Source of the DNA: Thiohalospira sp051746205
GTDB lineage: Bacteria > Pseudomonadota > Gammaproteobacteria > Thiohalospirales > Thiohalospiraceae
Direction: 5' to 3'
NCBI GenBank assembly: GCA_051746205.1
Contig: JBNJEU010000078.1
Coordinates: forward strand, 1-7,273
Length of the DNA stretch: 7,273 bases
Part shown: one piece after another, positions 1 to 7,273 of the stretch
How the letters are laid out: each line of letters opens with the position of its first letter
Numbering within the stretch: the first letter of the stretch is position 1
Notes under the pieces: model-generated
Seen by the model: the letters and a program-made list of their open reading frames with translations, nothing else
Databases searched by the model: none
Told to the model about the DNA's origin: nothing
Program-made: the position numbers and the translations under genes

Positions 1-164
1 CCCAGCGCCTGGACCTCCTTTGGGCCCATGTGCTTCATCACCTCGGCGGCGTCCTGCTCACCGACGGAGAGCAGGAGGACCGCCGCGCGCTCCACCCCCG
101 ACATCGCCTTCTTGCGATTCGGCAGTTCGGTCTTGACGTCCTGCTGAACGGCCTCTTCACCCAC
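1..164 (-). CDS. fliG: Flagellar motor switch protein FliG, N-terminal fragment (3' end beyond window)
   Basis: FliG is the rotor protein that couples the MS ring (FliF) to the stator and the C ring. Only the first 54 codons are in the window. They begin GTG and read MGEEAVQQDVKTEL, followed by a segment with SGVERAAVLLLSVGEQDAAEVMKHMGPKEVQ, which is typical of the FliG N-terminal domain that binds the FliF C-terminus. The GTG at 164 is chosen because GGAGG lies 6 nt upstream and no ATG is available nearby in frame. The gap to the fliF stop is only 15 nt, and fliE-fliF-fliG is the usual order, so it belongs to the same transcript as fliF. The identification rests on short sequence plus context, but both agree well. 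Confidence 0.9.
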   Translation of the reverse strand, partial: MGEEAVQQDVKTELPNRKKAMSGVERAAVLLLSVGEQDAAEVMKHMGPKEVQAL

Positions 165-179
165 GGCACACCTCCGGGA

Positions 180-1796
180 TCACGGTTCTTCGGTTCCGAT
201 CCAGGTGCGGACCACCTGCGCGACCCGCTTCGGATCCTGGCGCGCCAGGGTCTTGGCGGTCTGCAGGTTGGTCTCGTAGTCGGCCACCTGGATCTCGCGT
301 TCCAGCTCTTCCTGCATCTGCGCCTTCTGGCGCTCCAGCTCGGTGAGGGCCTCGTCCTCGTCCTCGTCCTCCATCTTCGGCGGCTGCGCCAGGTTGCGCA
401 GGACCGGTCGCAGCACACCGAGGATCAGGAAGATGATCAGCAGCGCACCGAGAACCTGCTTGGCGATGTCCCAGACCTGCGGCTGCTTCCACCACGGGTC
501 CTCGGGGAGCGGCTCATCAATGACGAAGGAGGTGCTGACCACGTTCACCGAGTCGCCGCGCTGCGGCTCGTAGCCCACCGCGTCCTCGACCAGTTCGGTC
601 ATGCGCTGGATCTCCTCCTCGGTGCGCGGGACCTTCACCTCTTCGCCGTCCTCGTTGGTGGTGCGCTCGTGGTCCACCACCACGGCCACCGACAACCGCT
701 TCACGGCTCCGGGCGGAACCCGGTTGTGGGTAATGGTCCGATCGATCTCGTAATTGGTGACCGTCTCCTCGCGCAGCTGGCTCGTCTGCCCGGAGCCGCC
801 GGAGCCGCCGGAGGGATCCACCAGCTCCGGCGCCTGGGCGGCTCCCGGCGGCTCGTTGGACAGGGATCCGGGGATACCGGACTCGCCGAGGCTGGTATCC
901 TCCTCACGCAGGGTCTGTTCGGAACGGATCGCGGTGGTGTCCGGGTTGAAGCGCTCCTCGGTCTGCTCCATCTCGCTGAAATCGAGTTCAGCGGTCACCT
1001 GGGCGCGCACGCCGTCGGAGCCGACCATGGGCTGGAGGATGTTCTCGATGCGATTGCCCATCGCCCGTTCGATGCGCCGGGTCTGCTCGAACTGGCGGTC
1101 GCCGGCGGCGGCGCGCGGATCCCGTTCTTCGGAACTCAGCAGGTTACCGCTCTGATCCACGACCGAGACGTTGTCGGGCTCCAGATTGGGAATGGCGGAG
1201 GCCACCAGGTTGGTCACCGCAGTGACCTGCTCCTCGCCGAGGGTGCGGCGCGAATCGACGTTCAGGACCACGGAGGCCTTGGGCTCCTTGCGATCCCGGA
1301 CAAAGACCGATTCCTCGGGCATCGCCAGATGGACCCGCGCCTGGCCCACCGCACCCATGGTCATGATGGAGCGCGCCAGTTCGCCCTCCAGCGCCTGCCG
1401 ATAGCGGGCATTCTCCATGAATTGGCTGACGCCGAATCCCTGGCCCTCCTCGAGGATCTCGTAGCCGGACGCGCCGCCACTGGGGAGCCCCTGGGCCGCC
1501 AGCTCGAGACGGGTCTGATGGACACTGCTCGCGGGGACCTCGATGGAGCCGCTGTCCTGATTGACGCGATAGCGGACACCGTCCTGTTCCAGGGCCTGCA
1601 GGACCTCGCCGGCCTCGCGCTCCTCCAGTCCGCTGTAAAGGGTCTGGAAGGTCGGCTGCTGGGACCACAGGAGGACCAGCAGGATCAGGCCGATGATCGC
1701 GGCCGCACCGAGGATCAGACCAATCTGCCGGGTTCGCGGCAGATTGGTGAAGCCCTCGAGCTGGGCGCTGAGATTGGCGGACTTGGCAAGCTCCAT
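180..1796 (-). CDS. fliF: Flagellar MS-ring protein FliF
   Basis: FliF (538 aa, normal family length) forms the MS ring in the inner membrane, on which the export gate and switch complex assemble. A first membrane segment lies at about residues 25-44 (GLILGAAAIIGLILLVLLW) and a second at about 445-463 (QVLGALLIIFLILGVL), with the large periplasmic ring-building region between them. Family features include QTLYSGL near 51, the LARSI/ARVHLAMPE segment near 140-160 and VAVVVD near 370. A flexible Gly/Ser stretch (330-336) lies in the periplasmic RBM3 loop. After the second membrane segment comes an acidic run (MEDEDEDEAL, 475-484) and then a C-terminal helix (507-535, with LQTAKTLARQDPKRVAQVV) that is the FliG-binding tail. 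The ATG at 1796 is the only plausible start; its ribosome site is weak (GGGGA about 13 nt upstream). The fliE stop is 65 nt upstream, with no promoter seen in the gap. Confidence 0.96.
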   Translation of the reverse strand: MELAKSANLSAQLEGFTNLPRTRQIGLILGAAAIIGLILLVLLWSQQPTFQTLYSGLEEREAGEVLQALEQDGVRYRVNQDSGSIEVPASSVHQTRLELAAQGLPSGGASGYEILEEGQGFGVSQFMENARYRQALEGELARSIMTMGAVGQARVHLAMPEESVFVRDRKEPKASVVLNVDSRRTLGEEQVTAVTNLVASAIPNLEPDNVSVVDQSGNLLSSEERDPRAAAGDRQFEQTRRIERAMGNRIENILQPMVGSDGVRAQVTAELDFSEMEQTEERFNPDTTAIRSEQTLREEDTSLGESGIPGSLSNEPPGAAQAPELVDPSGGSGGSGQTSQLREETVTNYEIDRTITHNRVPPGAVKRLSVAVVVDHERTTNEDGEEVKVPRTEEEIQRMTELVEDAVGYEPQRGDSVNVVSTSFVIDEPLPEDPWWKQPQVWDIAKQVLGALLIIFLILGVLRPVLRNLAQPPKMEDEDEDEALTELERQKAQMQEELEREIQVADYETNLQTAKTLARQDPKRVAQVVRTWIGTEEP

Positions 1797-1861
1797 GGAT
1801 CGGGTCTGTTCCCCGCTACGATACCGTTGACATCAGGCCGTCAGGCGACGCGGGACGTGCC

Positions 1862-2212
1862 TCAGACCTGCATGTTCTGGATTTTCTGATAGGCCTCGAG
1901 GAGCTTGTTGCGCGCTTCCTTCATGGTGTCGAAGGCGAGTCCCGCCTTCTCCGAGGCGATCATCACGTCCGAGAGGGCCACATCGGGATCGCCGGCCTGG
2001 AAGGACGATTTCAGATCGCCGGAAGTCTTCTGCATGTCGTCGACCCGGTCGATGGACTGCTTGAGCAGTTCGGCAAAGCCGACACCCTCCTCGTCGCCAC
2101 CGCCCTGGCCCACGGCCTGCGAGGCGGTGGAGTTGTCCACGCCGCCCGCCCTGGCCTGGCTGGCCAGCCGCTGCATCTCGGCCTGGATGGCGCTGCTGTC
2201 GATCCCGCTCAT
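1862..2212 (-). CDS. fliE: Flagellar hook-basal body protein FliE
   Basis: FliE is a small exported protein that joins the MS ring to the proximal rod. As called here it has 116 residues, close to the usual 100-120. The conserved C-terminal half is clear: FAELLKQSIDRV, then LKSSFQAGDPDVALSDVMIA, then ARNKLLEAYQKIQNMQV, the typical FliE ending with the Met-Gln-Val-like terminus. The N-terminal part is Gln/Ala/Gly-rich and variable, as expected. The ATG at 2212 (MSGIDSSAIQ) is chosen over a GTG 24 nt upstream because GGGGAGGA sits 8 nt before the ATG and would be inside the longer reading frame. It is the first gene behind a sigma-54 promoter and is followed by fliF after 65 nt. Confidence 0.94.
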   Translation of the reverse strand: MSGIDSSAIQAEMQRLASQARAGGVDNSTASQAVGQGGGDEEGVGFAELLKQSIDRVDDMQKTSGDLKSSFQAGDPDVALSDVMIASEKAGLAFDTMKEARNKLLEAYQKIQNMQV

Positions 2213-2220
2213 GACCTGTT

Positions 2221-2228
2221 TCCTCCCC
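2221..2228 (-). promoter_or_regulatory. Ribosome binding site that fixes the fliE start
   Basis: GGGGAGGA on the minus strand, 8 nt before the ATG at 2212. It is the only strong Shine-Dalgarno match near the fliE start and argues against the in-frame GTG at 2236, which has no such site. Confidence 0.75.
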
Positions 2229-2299
2229 GACGACACCGGGCCGTTGCACCCTCGCCGTGTTCGTTACACCCGCACACATCCCTATTAAACATCAATACC

Positions 2300-2313
2300 G
2301 TCGTCAAGACGAC
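2300..2313 (-). promoter_or_regulatory. 14-bp dyad in the fliE leader, candidate FleQ-type enhancer site
   Basis: The minus strand reads GTCGTCTTGACGAC, an inverted repeat with 6-bp arms around TT. It has the form GTC-N8-GAC, the outer shape of the FleQ box as I recall it from Pseudomonas aeruginosa (GTC and GAC around an AT-rich core). The core here is not AT-rich, so the match is only partial. It lies at about +8 to +21 from the predicted sigma-54 start site. FleQ is known to bind downstream of several RpoN promoters in P. aeruginosa, including the one for fliE. It could instead act as a small RNA hairpin in the leader. Confidence 0.4.
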
Positions 2314-2330
2314 CCCCTGACGGAAAAATA

Positions 2331-2346
2331 TGCAGATTCCGCGCCA
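2331..2346 (-). promoter_or_regulatory. Sigma-54 (RpoN) promoter of fliEFG
   Basis: The minus strand reads TGGCGCGGAATCTGCA. Against the RpoN consensus TGGCACG-N4-TTGCA it has GG and GC at the correct 12-bp register, and only two defined positions differ (A to G in the -24 box, the first T of the -12 box to C). The predicted start of transcription is about 2320, giving a leader of about 108 nt before fliE. The element starts 3 nt after the fleR stop codon, so the promoter is squeezed right against the upstream gene. Early flagellar operons such as fliEFGHIJ are RpoN/FleQ-dependent in Pseudomonas and RpoN/FlrA-dependent in Vibrio, so position and type agree with gene content. Confidence 0.82.
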
Positions 2347-2348
2347 CC

Positions 2349-3707
2349 TCAGGCCGGCACCGCCTGCCCTTCCTCGCGCATCCGTGCCAGCTTGTAGCGC
2401 AGGGTCCGTTCACTGATCCCGAGTCGGGTGGCCGCCTCCTTGCGGCTCGGCGCCTCATCCAGGGCCCGGCGGATGGCGCTGTACTCGCGCTCGCGCAGAT
2501 CGGCCTCGAGGCCACCGACTTCCTCGCCGACGGCCGCCGGTGCGTCGGGCGAGGCCGCTCCCTGCCCGGCGCCGGCGCCGGGATCGAAGAGGATGTCGCC
2601 GGCCCCGATGGCATCGCCGCCCTGGAGGATCAGCGCGCGCTGAATGACGTTTTCCAGTTCGCGCACGTTGCCGGGCCAGTCGTGGGCGCACAGCCGTTCG
2701 GCGGCGGCGCCGTCGAGGGTCGGGATCATCCGCCCGGCCCGGCGCGCGTGGCTGGCCAGCAGGTATTCGGCCAGCGGCACCACGTCGCCCGGGCGCTCGC
2801 GCAGCGGCGCCAGGTGCAGCGGGAAGACATTGAGCCGGTAGTAGAGATCCTCGCGGAAATGCCCGGCGGTAACCTCCGCCTTCATGTCCCGGTTGGACGT
2901 GGCCAGCACGCGCACATCCAGGTCGATGACCTGACGACCGCCGAGGCGCTCCACCTCCCGCTCCTGCAGCACGCGCAGCAGTTTCGCCTGCAGGCCCAGA
3001 TCCATCTCCGAGATCTCGTCGAGCAGGATGGTGCCGCCCTGGGCCTGCTCGAACTTCCCCGGCGAGGCCTGATAGGCGCCGGTAAAGGCGCCCTTCTCGT
3101 AGCCGAACAGGGTCGCCTCGAGCATGTTCTCGGGGATGGCGGCACAGTTGACCGCCACGAAGGGGTTTTCCGCCCGGGGCGAATGGGCGTGGAGGTAGCG
3201 CGCCACCACTTCCTTGCCGCTGCCCGATTCACCCGTGACCAGGATGGTGGCGTCACTGCCGGCCACCCGCCGGGCCAGCTCCGCCAGCTCGTGGGTCTTC
3301 GGATCGTCGCCCACCAGTTCCACTACCTCCTGGACGTGACTGTAACTGCCGACATACCGGGAGACGGCGTTGGCCAGCACCTCCGCCTCGAAGGGCTTCA
3401 CCAGGTAGTCGGCGGCACCGGCGTGCATCGCCGACACCGCCTTCTCGATGGTGCCGTAGGCAGTCATCATCAGCACCGGGACGTCGGGCTGGTCGGCCTT
3501 GATCCGGCGCAGCAGCTCCTCGCCGCCCATGGGCTTCATCTGGACGTCGGTGATGACCAGATCCATCGGTTCCTCGGCCAGCCGTTCCAGCGCGGCGCGG
3601 CCGTCGGTGGCGGTGAAGACGCGGTAGCCGGAGAGCATCAGGGTGTCCTCCAGCGCCTCCGACAGCGCCGGATCGTCCTCCACCACCAGGATCGCGGGTT
3701 CACTCAT
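2349..3707 (-). CDS. fleR: Sigma-54-dependent response regulator FleR (FlrC)
   Basis: A 452-residue NtrC-type activator that, when phosphorylated by FleS, switches on later flagellar operons (hook, distal rod) with sigma-54. The receiver domain (about 4-118) has the acidic pocket E10-D11-D12, phospho-acceptor D54 (LVITD), T82 and K104 (LVKPF), so it should be phosphorylatable. The AAA+ domain (about 131-360) has Walker A GESGSGKE (159-166), the sigma-54-contacting GAFTGA loop (206-211), Walker B GGTILLDE (224-231), the FREDLYYRL segment (284-292) and sensor II WPGNVRE (344-350). An Ala/Gly-rich linker (374-398) leads to a Fis-type helix-turn-helix (about 407-443). The ATG overlaps the end of fleS by 8 nt, and AAGGGGA lies 9 nt upstream, so translation is coupled. 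Among NtrC-family members the FleR assignment rests on pairing with FleS next to fliE. Confidence 0.93.
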   Translation of the reverse strand: MSEPAILVVEDDPALSEALEDTLMLSGYRVFTATDGRAALERLAEEPMDLVITDVQMKPMGGEELLRRIKADQPDVPVLMMTAYGTIEKAVSAMHAGAADYLVKPFEAEVLANAVSRYVGSYSHVQEVVELVGDDPKTHELAELARRVAGSDATILVTGESGSGKEVVARYLHAHSPRAENPFVAVNCAAIPENMLEATLFGYEKGAFTGAYQASPGKFEQAQGGTILLDEISEMDLGLQAKLLRVLQEREVERLGGRQVIDLDVRVLATSNRDMKAEVTAGHFREDLYYRLNVFPLHLAPLRERPGDVVPLAEYLLASHARRAGRMIPTLDGAAAERLCAHDWPGNVRELENVIQRALILQGGDAIGAGDILFDPGAGAGQGAASPDAPAAVGEEVGGLEADLREREYSAIRRALDEAPSRKEAATRLGISERTLRYKLARMREEGQAVPA

Positions 3708-4913
3708 GGCGTGCGGTCCCCTTCATCGGTTCATTGTCGGCGCCGGCGCGGGGCAGGCGGATGCCGAAGCGGCTGCCGCCACCTTCCTCGCTCTCCACCC
3801 AGACATCGCCGTGATGGGCATGGGCCACGGCGCGCACCACGGCCAGACCGAGCCCGGTGCCATCGGTGCGGGTGGTGTAGAACGGCTCGAAAAGCCGCTC
3901 GCGTTGGTCTTCGGGGATCCCGGGGCCGGTATCGGCCACCTCCAGATCGATCCGCTCGGCATCGACCTCGCGCACCCGCAGGTGCAGCTCGCCGCCATTC
4001 TCCATCGCCTGAATGGCGTTGGTGGCCAGGTTCCGGGCGGCGCTCAGCAACAGGTCGCGGTTGCAGTGGACCGCCGGTTCGTCGTCCAGCGCGCCCTCCA
4101 CGATGACCTCGACCCCGGCGGTCGCCGCCTCGGAGGCGACCGCCGCCTCCAGGGCATCCACCAGTTCGCGGCAGCGCACGCGCTCGGCCCCGCCGATCCC
4201 GCCCTTGGCGAAGATCAGCATGTCGTTGACCAGCTTCTCCAGCCGTTGCAGGCGGTCGGTGATCTTGCCGGCCACCATCTGCCGGCGCTGCTCGTCGAGA
4301 TCGCCCCGGCGCAGATGGCCGGCGTAGAGCAGCGCCGAAGAGAGCGGCGTGCGCACCTGATGGGCGAGGCTGGCGGCCATCTCCCCCATGGATTCCAGCC
4401 GCTTCTGGTGGTGGCTGCGCTCCTGGTGGGCGCGCGCCTCGCTGACATCGGTCAGCAGCAGGATCTGGCCCGGTTCACTGCCCAGCGGGCAGGTCGAGAG
4501 ACTCACCAGACGGCCGTCGTTGAGTCGCAGGTCGTAACCGGCGCCGGCCGGGTCGAAGGCGCGCTCGATGATCCCGGTCCACGGCATGCCCTCCAGCGGA
4601 CTGCCGAGGAAGTCGTGAGCCACCGGATTGGCCTCCTGGACCCGTCCCTGGGCATCCAGCACCACCACACCGGCCGGCAGGGCCTGAACCAGACTCTCCA
4701 GCCGTCCCGCCAGCCGCTCCTTCTCCGCCAGCTCCTCGGAGTGGGCCGCACGGGAGCGCTGGAGTTCGGCGGTCAGCTCGGCAACCTGATTCTCCAGATC
4801 CTGGTAGGTGTCGGAGAGCTCCTCGGCGAGGCGGTTGAAGGCGCGAAAGGCCTCCTCCAGCCCCTCGGGGGTGGCGCCGTCGGCGGCGTTGAGTTGTTCG
4901 ACCAGCGCCTGAT

Positions 4914-4917
<4 letters not shown>
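3700..4917 (-). CDS. fleS: Cytoplasmic sensor histidine kinase FleS (FlrB)
   Basis: A 405-residue soluble kinase that phosphorylates FleR. There is no signal peptide or membrane segment, as expected for FleS/FlrB, which sense an internal cue. Residues 28-75 look like a coiled coil. A PAS domain follows at about 74-158 (VVVLDAQGRVQEANPVAHDFLG). The dimerisation/phospho-acceptor helix has the H-box AHQVRTPLSSALLYA with H186. The ATPase domain has the N-box RNLATNAIQAM (N296/N300), G1 DTGPGIP (329-335), F-box LFEPFYTT (342-349) and G2 GTGLGL (353-358). All kinase motifs are intact. The ATG at 4917 overlaps the fleQ stop by 4 nt (ATGA), and AAGGTG lies 8 nt upstream, so it is probably coupled to fleQ translation. 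The 3' end overlaps fleR by 8 nt. Confidence 0.94.
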
Positions 4918-6332
<1,415 letters not shown>

Positions 6333-6343
6333 TCCCCTCCCCT
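6333..6343 (-). promoter_or_regulatory. Strong ribosome binding site that fixes the fleQ start
   Basis: AGGGGAGGGGA on the minus strand, directly before the ATG at 6332. The alternative ATG at 6392 has no Shine-Dalgarno match. Residue numbering from 6332 also keeps a constant 30-residue offset to P. aeruginosa FleQ through the AAA+ domain, as far as I recall that sequence. Confidence 0.78.
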
Positions 6344-6382
6344 GTGCCCTTTCGGGACGGTCGATCAATATCTTATGGGGAA

Positions 6383-6411
6383 CTTTTAACATCCGATTTC
6401 AGGGTTGTCAA
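6383..6411 (-). promoter_or_regulatory. Sigma-70-type promoter of fleQ
   Basis: A perfect -35 hexamer TTGACA (6411-6406) is followed after 17 bp by TAAAAG (6388-6383), a 4-of-6 match to the -10 box. The predicted start is near 6376, leaving a leader of about 44 nt to the fleQ ATG. The region is clearly more AT-rich than its surroundings. A housekeeping promoter fits FleQ's place as the sigma-54-independent first tier. The -10 match is imperfect, so activator help or a different -10 is possible. Confidence 0.6.
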
Positions 6412-6430
6412 AAACCTGTCGGTCTACCGG

Positions 6431-6442
6431 GACGGATCCGTC
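6431..6442. promoter_or_regulatory. Perfect 12-bp palindrome upstream of fleQ, candidate operator or weak terminator
   Basis: GACGGATCCGTC reads the same on both strands. Its centre is about 60 bp upstream of the predicted fleQ start site, a usual activator distance. On the minus strand it is bracketed by AAAAA (6450-6446) and TTTTT (6414-6410), so the stretch between the PilZ-like gene and fleQ could also act as a weak terminator. The T run does not follow directly on a strong minus-strand stem, which makes a terminator in that direction less likely. No known regulator site is recognised. Confidence 0.35.
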
Positions 6443-6452
6443 TGATTTTTGG

Positions 6453-7025
6453 CTACTCGGCGCCGCGCTCGCGCCGCTGACTGGCAACTTCCCGACGGTG
6501 CTGCCGGAAGATGAACTTCACCATGAGGTCGCGAACTTCCGGATTCTCTTCACCAAAGCGCAGGGCCAGGTTCGTGTCGCCGTCCGCCGTCGGCGTGAGG
6601 GCGAGAATGCTGCCGGGAATGGTCAAGGGGAAAGGCTGGGCGGCATCCAGCTGGATCCGGACTGCGCACGGCTCACCAACGGCGCGATCCGCTGCCTCGG
6701 CGCTCGACAGCGTGACCTCCAGTCCGTGTTCGTAGAGGCGGACATCACGCAACGGCATGGGATCCTGCTGCTGATTCTGCCACCCCATGGCCGCCAGCAA
6801 CAGATCGACCTTGGCCTCGAGGCGCTGCCGCGCGCGCACCTCGGCATCGTCCGACCAGGCGCTGCCGGTCTGTTCCTCGGCAGAGCTGAGCACCTTGAGC
6901 AGGCGCTCGTCGAAGAGGGCCGCCATGTCGGAGCCGATCATCGACACCGCCTCGGCGGGATCGTCCAGCAGGCGGAGCGGCAGGCGACTCCGCCAGCTCA
7001 GCCCCTCGAGAACGCATTCACTCAC
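6453..7025 (-). CDS. Atypical PilZ-domain protein (tPilZ-like), flagellar cluster
   Basis: A 190-residue cytoplasmic protein with no membrane segment. The pattern fits the atypical PilZ family (tPilZ, XC6012-like) often found beside fliS/fliT and fleQ: an N-terminal LPLRLL strand (15-20), a helical middle part (about 30-85, with RQRLEAKVDLLLAAMGWQ), then a beta-rich PilZ-like barrel (about 92-160, with DVRLYEHGLEV, VRIQLD, SILALTP, LALRFGE) and the C-terminal FIFRQHRREVASQRR helix. The classical c-di-GMP motifs RxxxR and D/NxSxxG are not present in their usual form: the loop reads RLYEHG. Whether it binds c-di-GMP cannot be read from the sequence. The GTG start overlaps the stop of the upstream fliT-like gene by 4 nt (GTGA), indicating coupling. 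Its role is unknown to me; context points to flagellar control or export. Confidence 0.75.
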   Translation of the reverse strand: MSECVLEGLSWRSRLPLRLLDDPAEAVSMIGSDMAALFDERLLKVLSSAEEQTGSAWSDDAEVRARQRLEAKVDLLLAAMGWQNQQQDPMPLRDVRLYEHGLEVTLSSAEAADRAVGEPCAVRIQLDAAQPFPLTIPGSILALTPTADGDTNLALRFGEENPEVRDLMVKFIFRQHRREVASQRRERGAE

Positions 7026-7273
7026 CGCCGGCCCCGTTGATTGTTCCGGTAGGCGCGAATGGCCCGGTCCGCCTCGGCGCCATACTGCATCTCCTCCAGG
7101 AAACGACCGCGAACCACCTCGCCCTTCTCCATGATCGCGGCGTCCTCATCCCGGATCCACTGGATGAGATCGCGTGCGGCCTCGGGGTCGGTGTCGGGGA
7201 ACTCGCCCTCGAACAGGGCATACAGGTGGGGGCGCCGGCTCGCCTCGAGTTCGGCAACCTCGGTCCATTCGCC
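7022..7273 (-). CDS. fliT: FliT-like flagellar chaperone, C-terminal part (5' end beyond window)
   Basis: An open frame without a start inside the window gives 83 residues ending in a TGA. It begins GEWTEVAELEASRRPHLYAL and contains FEGEFPDTDP, a helical segment with LIQWIRDEDAAIMEKGEVV and a basic end (AIRAYRNNQRGRR). The spacing of W, LE, R and LF, an all-helical small charged protein, and the position two genes before fleQ fit FliT, the export chaperone of the filament cap protein FliD, or a lineage-specific equivalent. Sequence conservation in this family is poor, so the assignment leans on context. The true frame differs from an overlapping Arg/Ser/Pro-rich frame at 7018-7257, which is a shadow. 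Confidence 0.62.
   Translation of the reverse strand, partial: GEWTEVAELEASRRPHLYALFEGEFPDTDPEAARDLIQWIRDEDAAIMEKGEVVRGRFLEEMQYGAEADRAIRAYRNNQRGRR

Noticed and set aside
1797..1861. Possible hairpin or promoter in the 65-nt fliE-fliF gap
   Set aside because: Only short repeats (CCTGA twice, TGAC/GTCA) are visible. There is no T tract and no promoter match.
30..1889. 619-codon open frame on the plus strand antisense to fliF, and similar long plus-strand frames at 2682-4106, 3643-5055 and 5088-6389
   Set aside because: They lie opposite clear minus-strand genes, have His/Gly/Leu/Arg-rich shadow composition and no recognisable domain. Long antisense frames are expected in GC-rich coding DNA.
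2213..2236. 8-residue extension of FliE from a GTG at 2236
   Set aside because: The only good ribosome binding site lies inside this extension and serves the ATG at 2212.
6333..6392. 20-residue N-terminal extension of FleQ from an ATG at 6392
   Set aside because: That ATG has no ribosome site and falls between the -35 and -10 elements of the fleQ promoter. The ATG at 6332 has a strong Shine-Dalgarno sequence.
7018..7257. 79-codon minus-strand frame rich in Arg, Ser and Pro
   Set aside because: It is an out-of-frame shadow of the FliT-like gene, whose open frame runs through to the window edge and makes a helical, charged protein.

Overview
This GC-rich window is part of a polar-flagellum gene cluster. 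Every gene I can support lies on the minus strand, so transcription runs from the right edge to the left. The order is a fliT-like gene (5' end outside the window), an atypical PilZ-domain gene, fleQ, fleS, fleR, fliE, fliF and the first 54 codons of fliG. This FleQ/FleSR order, with a sigma-54 flagellar hierarchy, is that of polarly flagellated Gammaproteobacteria such as Pseudomonas (FleQ/FleSR) and Vibrio (FlrA/FlrBC). High GC and markedly acidic proteins (FliF above all) would suit a halophilic or haloalkaliphilic gammaproteobacterium, perhaps Ectothiorhodospiraceae or a relative. That placement is inference, not a species call.

Region by region, 7022-7273 encodes the C-terminal part of a FliT-like export chaperone. 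Its stop overlaps a GTG start by 4 nt, and that start opens the PilZ-like gene (6453-7025). A 127-nt stretch up to fleQ (6333-6452 plus edges) carries a perfect 12-bp palindrome, a TTGACA-type sigma-70 promoter and a strong Shine-Dalgarno sequence. These elements fix the fleQ start at 6332 rather than at an ATG further upstream. fleQ, fleS and fleR then follow with overlaps of 4 and 8 nt, so they form one translationally coupled unit. Directly after the fleR stop is a near-consensus sigma-54 promoter with a 14-bp dyad just downstream of its predicted start site. It drives fliE-fliF-fliG, the first structural genes of the basal body.

The genes form a regulatory cascade beside its first target. 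FleQ is the enhancer-binding master regulator, FleS/FleR is the cytoplasmic histidine kinase and its enhancer-binding response regulator, and both regulators carry the GAFTGA loop needed to work with sigma-54. FliE, FliF and FliG are the rod/MS-ring junction protein, the MS ring and the rotor switch protein.

Most of this is ordinary. The points worth a second look are these: (1) FleQ seems to have lost most of the residues that bind cyclic di-GMP in Pseudomonas FleQ and Vibrio FlrA, while keeping all ATPase and sigma-54 motifs; (2) the neighbouring PilZ-like protein also lacks the classical c-di-GMP motifs; (3) fleQ is fused into one overlapping operon with fleSR, which would flatten the usual two-step hierarchy; (4) a dyad sits where FleQ sites occur downstream of sigma-54 promoters. 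I found no RNA gene, mobile element, CRISPR array or wholly unknown system.
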